Assembly (NCBI RefSeq): GCF_905372115.1
Contig: NZ_CAJPNR010000003.1
Location: forward strand, 54,651-118,650
DNA length: 64,000 nucleotides
Reading direction: 5' to 3'
Source: an uncultured Streptococcus sp.
Lineage (GTDB): Bacteria; Bacillota; Bacilli; Lactobacillales; Streptococcaceae
Both the position numbers and the translations under genes were made by a program. Under the pieces are notes generated by a model, which ran no database searches, was not told the origin of the DNA, and saw only the letters and a list, made by a program, of their open reading frames with translations. Shown one piece after another: positions 24,182 to 33,874 of this stretch; within the stretch, counting starts at the first letter, position 1, and every line of letters starts with the position of its first letter.

Positions 24182-27118
24182 ATGGGAAATAAAAAATTAC
24201 TTAAGTATATAGGAAACGTTGTTTTGGTTATTGCCTTGCTGGCTGCTGTAGTGACGCTGAATGTCGCAGTGCAGAAGAATACAAGCAGTGCTAGAGACAG
24301 CAAGATCAAAACAGATCAAAAGACTAAGCTGAATGTCGCGGTCGTCAATGAAGATCGGGCTGTTAAGGTTGACAAGAAAGAGTACAATCTTGGTGCTAGC
24401 TATGTCAAGAATCTGGAACGAGATGATTCTCAAAACTGGTATATTGTGACGCGTGGAGCTGCGGATACTGGTCTCGAAAATGGCAAATATCAACTGGTCG
24501 TAACGATTCCAAGTGACTTTTCAGAGAAGGTGCTAGATGTTAATGCTATCAGTGCAGATCGGACAATCGTCACTTATAAGGTCAATGCTGCTGGAAATCA
24601 GCAGATTGAAAATGAAGCTAATAATCTAGCTAAGGATATTATCGCGGATTTGAATAGCCAATTGGTTGATATGTATATGGCTAGCATCCTGAGCAATCTT
24701 TATACAGCCCAGCAAAATGTGCAGGCTAGTTCAGAGGTGCAAATTACCAATATTGGCAATTATCGAACCAACTTGTTGGAGTCTGCTATTGGGTCTAAGA
24801 ATATCTTCCCAACGTTGGTTAGTATGTCTGCCTCATCTGTCGAAGCCAATAATTCTCTGAAGACGACTCTGGAAACTTATGCTAAGGCTTTTGATGACTT
24901 GGATAACTCTCAAGCCACTTATGGCAAGAATTTTGATAGTCTTCTCAAACAGCGAGTTAGTGACCAAACTAGTTATGAAGAATTTATGACCCAGCTGATT
25001 GAGATGGATCGTCAGCTTTTGGCAAATGAAACTGAGACGCTTTATAATAGTTTGAGCGAATCGCAACAAAAATTGACTGCACAGCTTGAACTTGCCAAAA
25101 AACAATCTAGTGATGATTCAGACGATAATAATAATCAGCCAAATCAAAATCAATCTGATAATGTCAGCAAGCAACTAGAGCAGTTGGAAGCTGCCTTAAA
25201 AGCAGAACGTGGGCAATTAGATGTCCATAAACAACAGATTAAGGACTTTGTTGATAATAAATTAAGGACCTACTATGGTGTTGAAGAAGGAAAGCCTATT
25301 ACTCTTAGCGCAGTGTTAGGAGATGCTATAACAAGCTATGATGCTTCTTTGAAGGCACAAATAGCTGAAGCAGTAAAAGCTTTGCCAGCTTCTCAACCAA
25401 CAGAGGTGAAATTCGGATTGCCTGTTCCTGCTCTTGACTATTCAACCATTTCGCAATTTGGAACACCACAAGGAAATGGAAGTGCTGAGTTAGACAATCT
25501 GGCAGCTGCTGCAGAGAAAGCGGCTAGCTCTACAGCCAGCCCAGTTAATAGCCAGGTTGGAAAGGCTACTTTGTCAGTCACTCCACCAACAGGTGTAACA
25601 ATTAAAACTATTACATACAATGGCGAAACAGTAGCAAATGGGCAAGAAATTAATTTAGCTGAGGGGGCTAATTTTAATGTGCAGTTCAGTGTAGCTAATG
25701 ATGCTGCAGCCACTTCAGTTGACAGCTCAATTGATATTTCTCTGAATGGTATTAAGGTTGCAAGTGCGCCGGTGAATGTAGAGGATGCACAAAAAGCGGC
25801 AGCGGCATATGGAGCTAAAGTACAAGAGATTTCTTCTGCCTATCAACACGTTATGTCTTTAATCCAAGCTTATAATTCTTTTGATGAGTTAAAAAATAAA
25901 GATATGTCTGAATCTTTATCTACCCTTTTGATAAATGCTATTAATTCGAATCTAGATAGCTATCAAAATAGCTTGTCTAAAAGTAACGATGGTAAGAGTC
26001 AAGGGGTTAAAGAAACCTTGGATGAAACGATTAATAACTTGAAAAACAAGATAGAAGACGTCAAAGGGACCAATTCAGAACTCGCAACTGAGATTGATAA
26101 ACAGCTCAATCTTTACAAAGATGTACGAGAGAAATTGAAAGGCATCTCAACTTCTCGGGAAACTTCTACTGATGCACTGAAAAAGACAGACACTGATTTG
26201 TCATCTCTGAATTCAGAATTCTCATCCTTGCTGTCTTCGACTTCTGGCGTTAAGTCTTCTTCACAGACCAATGTGCAGGCAGCTGATAGTGTCAACCAGA
26301 TCTTCAGCAGCTTCAATCGTGAGCTGGAAAATGCACAAGGAACGACAGAGAAATTGTCTGCGAATGCTGAAAGCTTGATGGGACAATTCAATAAGGAATT
26401 GGAAGACAATGGCAACTTTGTGGAATCTTTTGTCAAGGTTCTGAATAATGCCTATGAGAATGGGGTTCCTAATGAAGTATTGCTGGACTTCCTATCTAAT
26501 CCAGTTGCTCAATCTTCTTCATCTGTTAAAGCGACTGTCAATGTTTACCGTCCATTTACTTGGATCCTCTTGTTGGAGATTGTCAGTCTGTTTACGGCCT
26601 ATCTCTTTGCAACGCAAAATATTGTGCGCAAGGTTAAAGACCGCTTTAAGCTTAATAAGCTACAAGATACAGATATTACGACTGTGGGCATTCTAGGCTT
26701 CCTGTCTCTGACGATTGGGCTAGTTATTGGGATTGTCTCCAGCATGCAGCTTCACATCGGCAAGGAATATGTTCCATCTTGGGTCTTGTTGATTGTGGTT
26801 GCTAGCTTTGTCTTGATTCAGGGGCAGTATTTGTTCCTCAAGCATCTGCGCGTGATGGGTATGGGATTAGCTTTCTTCATGATTATCAGCTTTGTCTACC
26901 TATCTAATGCCATTGGTACGACAGCTAGCTTGACTGGCTTCCCAGCCTTTATCAAGAGCTTGAATGCCTTGTCTGTGCTAGAAGGCATGCTGTCAGGTTA
27001 CTTTGACGGCAAGACCGCTGGCTTCTTTGCCATCTTTGGTCTGATTGTCTTGCTGGCTCTGCTGGTTGCAGCTAATATCTTTATCAAGACTAGAACATTA
27101 AAAACTGAGGAAGTTTAA
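24182..27118 (+). CDS. esaA: Type VII secretion membrane protein EsaA (YueB-like)
   Basis: This 978-residue protein has one membrane helix near the N-terminus (about residues 10-30) and a very large extracellular domain with coiled coils, an Asn/Gln-rich loop near 310-325 and a beta-rich insert around 460-530. Five membrane helices follow from about residue 790 to the end. This is the EsaA layout; EsaA spans the cell wall as part of the T7SSb channel, and its Bacillus homologue YueB is a phage SPP1 receptor. The Shine-Dalgarno is weak. It stands 64 bases after a T-rich stretch and leads the secretion operon. Confidence 0.92.
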   Translation: MGNKKLLKYIGNVVLVIALLAAVVTLNVAVQKNTSSARDSKIKTDQKTKLNVAVVNEDRAVKVDKKEYNLGASYVKNLERDDSQNWYIVTRGAADTGLENGKYQLVVTIPSDFSEKVLDVNAISADRTIVTYKVNAAGNQQIENEANNLAKDIIADLNSQLVDMYMASILSNLYTAQQNVQASSEVQITNIGNYRTNLLESAIGSKNIFPTLVSMSASSVEANNSLKTTLETYAKAFDDLDNSQATYGKNFDSLLKQRVSDQTSYEEFMTQLIEMDRQLLANETETLYNSLSESQQKLTAQLELAKKQSSDDSDDNNNQPNQNQSDNVSKQLEQLEAALKAERGQLDVHKQQIKDFVDNKLRTYYGVEEGKPITLSAVLGDAITSYDASLKAQIAEAVKALPASQPTEVKFGLPVPALDYSTISQFGTPQGNGSAELDNLAAAAEKAASSTASPVNSQVGKATLSVTPPTGVTIKTITYNGETVANGQEINLAEGANFNVQFSVANDAAATSVDSSIDISLNGIKVASAPVNVEDAQKAAAAYGAKVQEISSAYQHVMSLIQAYNSFDELKNKDMSESLSTLLINAINSNLDSYQNSLSKSNDGKSQGVKETLDETINNLKNKIEDVKGTNSELATEIDKQLNLYKDVREKLKGISTSRETSTDALKKTDTDLSSLNSEFSSLLSSTSGVKSSSQTNVQAADSVNQIFSSFNRELENAQGTTEKLSANAESLMGQFNKELEDNGNFVESFVKVLNNAYENGVPNEVLLDFLSNPVAQSSSSVKATVNVYRPFTWILLLEIVSLFTAYLFATQNIVRKVKDRFKLNKLQDTDITTVGILGFLSLTIGLVIGIVSSMQLHIGKEYVPSWVLLIVVASFVLIQGQYLFLKHLRVMGMGLAFFMIISFVYLSNAIGTTASLTGFPAFIKSLNALSVLEGMLSGYFDGKTAGFFAIFGLIVLLALLVAANIFIKTRTLKTEEV

Positions 27119-27124
27119 AAGAGT

Positions 27125-27583
27125 ATGAAAAAAATTCTGTTTTTATTCCTACTCCTAAGTTCGTTTGCGGTGACGGCTGTTGCCGCAGATGAGCTTAAGG
27201 ATAATCGTCTGCAGATAGATAATTCGCGGATTGAAAAAGAGCAAGAACTGAACTTTGGTGCACAATCGGAAGGCACCAAGTCTCTTTTCGTTGCTGAGAA
27301 TCAGGAAAAAATTCAGGAAATGAAGCAGTATCAAAATAAACAGTTGGCCACAGAAGCGGGACAACTGTTTTCTGCTATACAGGGGCCGACGGATATTTAC
27401 CATTCCAAGGAGCTTTTTCAGCCGGGAACGGAAAAATTGTCCAAGTTGCAGACGAGTTTGAAAAGTGATGATGAAAGCAGCTGGGATGATTTTCTGCCAG
27501 GAGTAGTCTACTTTGTAGCAGCCGTACTCTTGGTCAGTATGACTATCTTTGTCAGCTATCGTATCAGTAAGGGAGAAGTATAA
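27125..27583 (+). CDS. essA: Type VII secretion protein EssA
   Basis: This 152-residue protein has an N-terminal signal or anchor helix (KKILFLFLLLSSFAVTAVAA), an external linker and a C-terminal membrane helix (about residues 126-145) with a short basic tail. This matches EssA, a small membrane component of T7SSb. It starts 6 bases after the esaA stop and ends one base before the esaB start, so it is translationally linked to both. Confidence 0.88.
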   Translation: MKKILFLFLLLSSFAVTAVAADELKDNRLQIDNSRIEKEQELNFGAQSEGTKSLFVAENQEKIQEMKQYQNKQLATEAGQLFSAIQGPTDIYHSKELFQPGTEKLSKLQTSLKSDDESSWDDFLPGVVYFVAAVLLVSMTIFVSYRISKGEV

Positions 27584-27584
27584 G

Positions 27585-27824
27585 ATGGAAGGACATATCA
27601 ACATCACCCTCCGTTTGCGGTATAAGGACGTGGATATTCGCATTCCTAAGCGGATTGAGGTCCGTCGCTTCATTCGGGAGATTGATCAGATTTTCAATAT
27701 CGAAGGAAAGCGCCATAAGTATCAGCTGCGGATTATTAACAAGGGGTTGATACTGGATGAGGGCAAGGTTTTGGCTGATTATCCAGTCACAACGGGAGAT
27801 TTAGTAGAGATTGAGGAGATTTAA
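27585..27824 (+). CDS. esaB: Ubiquitin-like type VII secretion protein EsaB (YukD-like)
   Basis: This 79-residue protein has a ubiquitin-like fold pattern (MEGHINITLRLRYKDVDIRIP...LVEIEEI). EsaB/YukD is a cytoplasmic T7SSb component. The ATG at 27585 has GGGAGAA ahead and gives the usual length; a frame that extends into essA is rejected. The start of essB (27826) follows the stop directly. Confidence 0.92.
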   Translation: MEGHINITLRLRYKDVDIRIPKRIEVRRFIREIDQIFNIEGKRHKYQLRIINKGLILDEGKVLADYPVTTGDLVEIEEI

Positions 27825-27825
27825 G

Positions 27826-29085
27826 GTGACTGAGGAAAAATTTGTATTTGCTGAACAAGAGTTTATCTATGAAAAAAATGACAAGAATTGGAGCCTAACG
27901 TTGAAGCGTTCGGACGTGGCAACGCAGGATTTGCGGGAGCTCTTGCTGTTGGACCTGCACCATCCGCTTTTCTTGGAGCAGGAGACTAAGGCTGACCATG
28001 ATAGTGTCTATTTCACCTATCAGATTGAGCCTTTGGGGCTGTCTAAGGAAGAGATTGAAAAGCGCACGCTTTCTGAGCGGATTCGTCTGGCTCTCAATGT
28101 TTTTGCTCTGGAAGCGGCACTGGAATTGCCGGTGACTTTTTTGCTGCATCCTAGCAATCTCTTTATTACCAAGGATGCACAGGCGAAGATTGCTTACCGC
28201 GGAGTTCCCGGCATCATGACACCTCAGGCTATTTCTCGGGAGGACTTTTTGCGGCAGGCCAAGTGCTTTGCAGTGACTCTCTTTGCAGATTTGGACTTTA
28301 TGGAACTTTACAAGGGCTCGTTGGAGCTAGAAACTCTGCCAGATTTCCTAGTGGAGCTGCGTGAGGCTGAGAGTCTGGAAGATGCGGTTGCTGTTTTGGA
28401 AAAATCCTATCAGGAAAAGGCTGCAGAAGAAGCAGAGAAGCAGACACTGGTCTCCAAGCGCCAGCATAAGATTTTCAAACTGGCGACCATCTGGCTGACA
28501 GCAGCTGTTGTGATTTTGACCATTCCTTTGATTTATTTGATTTTCATACAGAATCCTTTCAAGGAAAAGCTGTTACAGGCGGATACTGCCTTTATCAAAG
28601 TGGACTACAGCAAGGTCATCGATGAGCTGGAGGGAATTTCTCCTAAGAGCTTGCCGAATACACAGAAATATGAACTGGCCTACTCTTATATCCAGGGCTT
28701 GGAATTTTCTGATGATCAACGTAAGGTCATCCTGAACAATGTCACACTAAAATCAGATGATTTGTATCTCAATTACTGGATTCAAGTTGGACGTAATGAT
28801 TTTGAAGATGCTTTGGATACAGCCAAACGAATTAATGACTCAGATCTGATTATCTATGCCTTGACGCAGGAGATGAAAAAGGTACGTGAGGACGATAGTT
28901 TGTCTGGTAAGGATCGGGAGACTAAGCTTGAGTCCTTAGAAGGCGAGTATAAGAAGTACTGGGATAGCCGTAAGGAGCTTTTGACTGGTGATTCTAGCTC
29001 AAGTGCTTCTGGCGAGGAAGGTTCTTCAGGAGCAAGCTCTTCCTCCAGCAGTGAAGCGTCGTCTAGCAGTAGCGCGAAGGAGTAA
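27826..29085 (+). CDS. essB: Type VII secretion protein EssB (pseudokinase)
   Basis: This 419-residue single-pass protein has an N-terminal cytoplasmic pseudokinase domain (about residues 1-205), a membrane helix at about 215-240 and an external helical domain. It ends in a Ser/Ala-rich tail of about 35 residues. EssB is a core T7SSb component. The GTG at 27826 is chosen because GAGGAG lies seven bases ahead; a TTG at 27811 overlaps the esaB end and is less likely. The low-complexity tail is unusual but in frame and may be exposed in the wall. Confidence 0.92.
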   Translation: MTEEKFVFAEQEFIYEKNDKNWSLTLKRSDVATQDLRELLLLDLHHPLFLEQETKADHDSVYFTYQIEPLGLSKEEIEKRTLSERIRLALNVFALEAALELPVTFLLHPSNLFITKDAQAKIAYRGVPGIMTPQAISREDFLRQAKCFAVTLFADLDFMELYKGSLELETLPDFLVELREAESLEDAVAVLEKSYQEKAAEEAEKQTLVSKRQHKIFKLATIWLTAAVVILTIPLIYLIFIQNPFKEKLLQADTAFIKVDYSKVIDELEGISPKSLPNTQKYELAYSYIQGLEFSDDQRKVILNNVTLKSDDLYLNYWIQVGRNDFEDALDTAKRINDSDLIIYALTQEMKKVREDDSLSGKDRETKLESLEGEYKKYWDSRKELLTGDSSSSASGEEGSSGASSSSSSEASSSSSAKE

Positions 29086-29087
29086 GT

Positions 29088-32000
29088 ATGAGCAAGACAA
29101 TCATCATCTATACAGACCATCTGCGCTATGAGCTGCAGCTGACAGAGGACAAGAAAGTTCTCCTAGCAGCGAGTGAGAAGGCTCAGCTTTACCTGCCTCA
29201 TCAGGAGACTCCTATCCAGCTTCAGTTAGCTGAAGGGCAAGTCTTTTATCAAATGGGGGAAGAAACGGGAGTCGTAACTGACGGTCTGACCTTGGGCAAT
29301 CTGACCTTGTATCAATCTGATTCAGAACCGGCTGTTTATGACCTATTGGACAGAAAAGAGTTACTCATCAGCGACCAGAGGGGAGCAGCTATCAGTCTGG
29401 AAGCGCCTTTGAAGTTGCTCTTGAAGCGAACGAATGATTCTTGGATTTTGACCAAGATGCGAGGTCAAGTCTACCTCAATCACGTTGAGTGGACAGGAGA
29501 CCAAATCCAGCTGGAAGCCGGCGACGAGCTAAGCTTGGAAAGTATTTCTCTCAAGGTCTATCCAGAAGAAATCTGGGTGACAGGTCCGGCTACGGTCAGC
29601 TCTAGTCTGACCTTGCGGGGGGCTTCTCGCCATGGTTTTTATCCAGACTATCCAGACTATCACCGCTCGCCGCGGATTATCTATCGGAGCTCAGAGGACA
29701 AGATTCAGATTGCTCCGCCAAGCAAGGAACCTCAAAAGCCTAATGATGAGCTCTTGAGACTGATTGTGCCGCCACTTCTCATGGTTGGGGTGACGGTACT
29801 GATTACACTGGTTCAGCCGCGGGGAATTTATATCCTCGTTACAGTTACTATGTCAATCGCCAGTGCAATCTTTTCGGTTCGCGGTTTCTTCAAAAACCGC
29901 AAGAAGTTCAAGGAAGACAAGAAAGAGCGCATCGATCTTTATCACCTCTATCTGAAAGACAAGGCTATTGAGCTGAATAAGCTGGAGCGTGAGCAGCGTG
30001 ATGGCATGCTTTACCATTTCCCAAACATTAACGAATTAACGGGTCTGGTGACAGACTACAGTCACCGCATCTACGAGAAGACACCGCTCCACTTTGACTT
30101 TCTCTACTACCGCTTGGGGCTTGGCCAAGTGCCGACCTCCTATAAGCTGACCTACGGTCAAGAGGAGCGGAGCGGAAAGAAAGATGCGTTGGAAGAGGAG
30201 GGCTATGCTCTCTACACTCGGCATAAGAAAATTCCCGATCTTCCTATCGTGGCTAATCTCAGCCATGGGCCGGTCGGCTATATCGGTCCGCGCAATCTGG
30301 TCCTAGAACAGCTCCAGCTCTTGGTCATGCAGTTAGCGGTCTTTCACTCCTACCACGATGTGCAGGTAATTACCATCATGCCAGAGGAGGAGCGCGACCA
30401 GTGGGATTGGCTGCGCTGGCTGCCGCATGCGACTCTGCAAGAGCTGAACGTCCGTGGCTTTGTCTATAATCAACGGACGCACGATCAGGTCCTAAACAGC
30501 CTCAACCAAATCCTGAAACTGCGCAAGGCGCAGAAGGAAGAAGCGACTCGGCAGGAGACGACACTCTACAGTCCTCACTATGTGGTATTGGTCACAGATG
30601 AAAAGCTGATTCTCGACCATATCATCATGGAGTTCTTTACTGAGGATCCGACGGACCTGGGCTGCTCACTCATCTTCGTGCAGGATGTGATGAGCTCGCT
30701 GTCTGAGAATATTAAGACGGTTGTCAATATCAAGGACCGCAACACTGGTCAGCTGGTCATGGAAGAGGGAATCCTCAGAGAAATTGACTTCCGCTTGGAT
30801 CATTTCCCAGAAGGCTATGACAAGGAGCGAATTGCTCGGACCTTGGCGCCGCTCAATCACCTGCAGAATCTCAAAAGCTCAATACCTGATACCGTGACCT
30901 TTATGGAGATGTATGGGGCAGAGACTTTCTCGGACCTGCAAGTTTTGCAAAAGTGGCAACAGAATGCGCCTTATAAGAGCTTGGCAGTGCCTATCGGCCT
31001 GCGGGGTAAGGAAGACCTGGTCTACCTCAACCTGCATGAAAAAGCTCACGGACCGCACGGGCTGATTGCCGGGACAACCGGATCAGGGAAGTCAGAGACT
31101 ATCCAGTCCTATATCTTGAGTCTGGCTGTCAACTTCCACCCGCACGATGTGGCTTTTCTCCTCATCGACTACAAGGGTGGGGGAATGGCCAACCTCTTCA
31201 AGAACCTGCCCCATCTCTTGGGAACCATTACCAACTTGGACGGGGCCCAATCTATGCGGGCGCTGGCTTCCATCAATGCGGAGATTCACCGCCGGGAGCG
31301 GCTCTTCAGAGAGTTTGAAGTCAATCATATCAACCAATATCAAAAGAAATTTAAGAACGGGGAAGCAACTGAACCCCTGCCCCATCTCTTCCTCATCTCG
31401 GATGAGTTCGCAGAGCTCAAGGTCAACCAGCCTGACTTTATCAAGGAGCTGGTATCCATCGCTCGGGTCGGGCGTTCCCTCGGGGTCCACTTGATCCTGG
31501 CTACTCAGAAGCCATCTGGGGTGGTAGATGACCAGATCTGGTCCAACTCTCGCTTTAAGCTAGCACTTAAGGTAGCAGATCGGACAGACTCGATGGAAAT
31601 GCTTAAGACGCCAGATGCGGCGGAGATTACCCAGACTGGACGAGCCTATCTGCAGGTCGGCAATAATGAAGTCTATGAACTCTTCCAGTCAGCTTGGTCA
31701 GGGGCAGACTACCAGCCGGATAAGGATGAGATGGGAATTGAAGACCATACCATCTACCTAATCAACGACCTAGGCCAATACGAAGTGCTCAATCAAGACC
31801 TGTCAGGTCTTGACCTAGCCGAGGATATCAAGGAAGTACCGACAGAGCTGGAGGCCATTGTCAGTCAGATCCAACTACTGACAGAGAGCCAGCAGATCCC
31901 ACCGGTACCACAGCCATGGCTGCCACCGCTCAAAGAGCGGATGACCCTGCAGGAGCTGGAACCGATTCAGCCGCAGGAAGCCTGGGAGCAAAAGAAGCCG

Positions 32001-33488
32001 GTCTCCGTCCTTCTGGGGATGGCGGATATCCCGCAAGCGCAGAAGCAAGAACCTGTCTCTGTCAACCTGTCCAAGGATGGGCATATCCTGCTCTACGGAA
32101 GTCCTGGTACGGGGAAGACAACCTTCCTGCAGAGTGCGGCCATGGACTTGGCTCGCAAGTTCAGTCCCAAAGATGTCACGCTCTACCTGATGGACTTTGG
32201 GACCAATGGTCTGGCACCACTGGGGCAATTGCCGCAGGTGGCCGATACCCTGCTTTTGGATCAGACGGAGAAGATTGCCAAGTTTGTACGCATCATGGAG
32301 CGGGAGCTCAATCGGCGTAAGAAGCTCTTGTCTGACTACGGTGTTGGGACCTTGGAGCTCTATCGTCAGGCTAGTGGTCAGCAAGAACCGGCTATTGTCA
32401 TCTTACTTGATAGCTATGAATCTATGAGGGAAGAAGCTTATGAAGCGGAGCTCTTCAAACTTTTAGTGCGAATCTCCCGTGAAGGTCTCAGCATCGGTGT
32501 TCACCTCCTAGTGACAGCGGGGCGTCAGTCTAACCTTCGGGCGCAGTTCTATGCCAACTTCAAGCACCAGCTGAGTCTGCCGCAGAATGATGTAGGAGAA
32601 GTCCGCTCGATCGTGGGCTCTACCCCTCTTGCGGCGACCATGGAAGACATCAAGGGTCGGGCGCTCATGAAGCGTGACGAGGTTGATGTCATCCAGCTAG
32701 CTTTACCAGTAGCGGGTGCTAATGATGCACAAGTCCTCAACAACTTGCGTCAGGAAGTCGCTTCTCTCCAAGAAGCTTGGACTGGACAACGCCCAAGTGC
32801 CATTCCGATGGTACCAGAGGAGTTGACGGAGGCGGACTTCTATAGCCGGGCTAGTGTCCAAGCTGCTTACGAGCAAGGTCTCGTACCTCTGGGACTGGAT
32901 ATGGAGACGGTTGAACCAATTACTTGGAATCTATCTAAGGGTAATCTTCTCTACTTGACAGACAAGGAAGAGCAGATGAGTGCTTTGACTGAGCAGATTG
33001 CACGAGGAAAGCAGAAGGTGATTGTGCTAGCGCCGAAGTATCATAATCTGCCTGAGATGGAGGGAGTTCAAATTATTTCGACTTCAGAAGAATCTGTAAA
33101 ATCTCTTGTGGCAATAGAGCAGAGAGTTCAAGAACGATTAGAAAAGCAAGAACGAGGACATGTAGTAACGCTAGTTGTATATAATTTAACAGAGTTAGTC
33201 GAAGAATTAGGAATGGATGCGCTTGAAAGTCTAGCATATATTTTAGAAAAAGGGCTTCGAACTGGCTATGGTTCCGTTGTGATGAGTTCGCCTCAACTTA
33301 CCAAACATATTGATGCAGCGTCTAAGCTTGCTCGTGCTTATAAGCAAGCTATTATAGCAATGCGATTGAGCGATCAATCAGTTTTAAGTGTTGTAAATAG
33401 AGTGGTTCGTGAGGCTCAATTAGGAGAACAGGAACACTATTATATAGCAGACGGTTTAGCAAATAAAATAAAAGTATTAATGGCATAG
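29088..33488 (+). CDS. essC: Type VII secretion ATPase EssC
   Basis: This 1466-residue motor protein has two FHA-like domains (about 1-200), two membrane helices (about 224-267) and three FtsK/SpoIIIE ATPase domains. Domain 1 has Walker A GTTGSGKS at 662-669 and Walker B near 765 (HLFLISDEF). Domain 2 has Walker A GSPGTGKT at 1004-1011 and a Walker B-like VILLDSYE near 1102. Domain 3 (about 1250-1466) lacks a Walker A. From about base 33050 the DNA becomes more AT-rich, with codons like TTA and ATA. In S. aureus the EssC C-terminus varies between strains together with the downstream effector genes; the same seems to hold here (inference). Confidence 0.95.
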   Translation: MSKTIIIYTDHLRYELQLTEDKKVLLAASEKAQLYLPHQETPIQLQLAEGQVFYQMGEETGVVTDGLTLGNLTLYQSDSEPAVYDLLDRKELLISDQRGAAISLEAPLKLLLKRTNDSWILTKMRGQVYLNHVEWTGDQIQLEAGDELSLESISLKVYPEEIWVTGPATVSSSLTLRGASRHGFYPDYPDYHRSPRIIYRSSEDKIQIAPPSKEPQKPNDELLRLIVPPLLMVGVTVLITLVQPRGIYILVTVTMSIASAIFSVRGFFKNRKKFKEDKKERIDLYHLYLKDKAIELNKLEREQRDGMLYHFPNINELTGLVTDYSHRIYEKTPLHFDFLYYRLGLGQVPTSYKLTYGQEERSGKKDALEEEGYALYTRHKKIPDLPIVANLSHGPVGYIGPRNLVLEQLQLLVMQLAVFHSYHDVQVITIMPEEERDQWDWLRWLPHATLQELNVRGFVYNQRTHDQVLNSLNQILKLRKAQKEEATRQETTLYSPHYVVLVTDEKLILDHIIMEFFTEDPTDLGCSLIFVQDVMSSLSENIKTVVNIKDRNTGQLVMEEGILREIDFRLDHFPEGYDKERIARTLAPLNHLQNLKSSIPDTVTFMEMYGAETFSDLQVLQKWQQNAPYKSLAVPIGLRGKEDLVYLNLHEKAHGPHGLIAGTTGSGKSETIQSYILSLAVNFHPHDVAFLLIDYKGGGMANLFKNLPHLLGTITNLDGAQSMRALASINAEIHRRERLFREFEVNHINQYQKKFKNGEATEPLPHLFLISDEFAELKVNQPDFIKELVSIARVGRSLGVHLILATQKPSGVVDDQIWSNSRFKLALKVADRTDSMEMLKTPDAAEITQTGRAYLQVGNNEVYELFQSAWSGADYQPDKDEMGIEDHTIYLINDLGQYEVLNQDLSGLDLAEDIKEVPTELEAIVSQIQLLTESQQIPPVPQPWLPPLKERMTLQELEPIQPQEAWEQKKPVSVLLGMADIPQAQKQEPVSVNLSKDGHILLYGSPGTGKTTFLQSAAMDLARKFSPKDVTLYLMDFGTNGLAPLGQLPQVADTLLLDQTEKIAKFVRIMERELNRRKKLLSDYGVGTLELYRQASGQQEPAIVILLDSYESMREEAYEAELFKLLVRISREGLSIGVHLLVTAGRQSNLRAQFYANFKHQLSLPQNDVGEVRSIVGSTPLAATMEDIKGRALMKRDEVDVIQLALPVAGANDAQVLNNLRQEVASLQEAWTGQRPSAIPMVPEELTEADFYSRASVQAAYEQGLVPLGLDMETVEPITWNLSKGNLLYLTDKEEQMSALTEQIARGKQKVIVLAPKYHNLPEMEGVQIISTSEESVKSLVAIEQRVQERLEKQERGHVVTLVVYNLTELVEELGMDALESLAYILEKGLRTGYGSVVMSSPQLTKHIDAASKLARAYKQAIIAMRLSDQSVLSVVNRVVREAQLGEQEHYYIADGLANKIKVLMA

Positions 33489-33503
33489 GAGGAAAAATAA
33501 AAA

Positions 33504-33872
33504 ATGGGGAAAGCAGCTATACAAGCAGAGATTAATGCAAAAAATGATGCATTATCCGCTCTAAGTGGGAAAATAGAAGAATTAGAAGCGAGCAAGAGTG
33601 CATTGACATCTTTTTCTACAGATGTAAAATATGTACTGGAGAATCATGAACATATAAAAGCAACTTATTATCTGGCTGGTACTCCTTATCTACAAGAAAC
33701 AAGAGCTGAGGAAGGGATTGTCAGAGAAGTTGGGCAGTCATTCTCTGGAAAAAAAGAAGAGATGATTGAAAAATTAGCCACAAAAATTGCAGCTTTAGAG
33801 CTTGAAAAGTTATCAATAGGAACCTCTATTAAGCTTCTTGAAGTTCTTAAAGACATTACGAAGGAGGACTAA
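33504..33872 (+). CDS. Small helical T7SS cargo partner (DUF5082/YwqH-like)
   Basis: This 122-residue, almost wholly helical protein has a heptad-like N-terminus (IQAEINAKNDALSALSGKIEELEASKSAL) and a second helical pair at the end. Size, fold pattern and position just before an LXG-like gene fit the DUF5082/YwqH group of small WXG100-like partners. Such partners bind the targeting domain of LXG effectors. It lies 15 bases after essC and 2 bases before the effector. Assigned by pattern and context. Confidence 0.65.
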   Translation: MGKAAIQAEINAKNDALSALSGKIEELEASKSALTSFSTDVKYVLENHEHIKATYYLAGTPYLQETRAEEGIVREVGQSFSGKKEEMIEKLATKIAALELEKLSIGTSIKLLEVLKDITKED

Positions 33873-33874
33873 GT

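Noticed and set aside
25090..25180. Asn/Asp/Gln-rich stretch in esaA as a frameshift or repeat insertion
   Set aside because: The frame stays open with normal codons; it is a low-complexity loop of the external domain.
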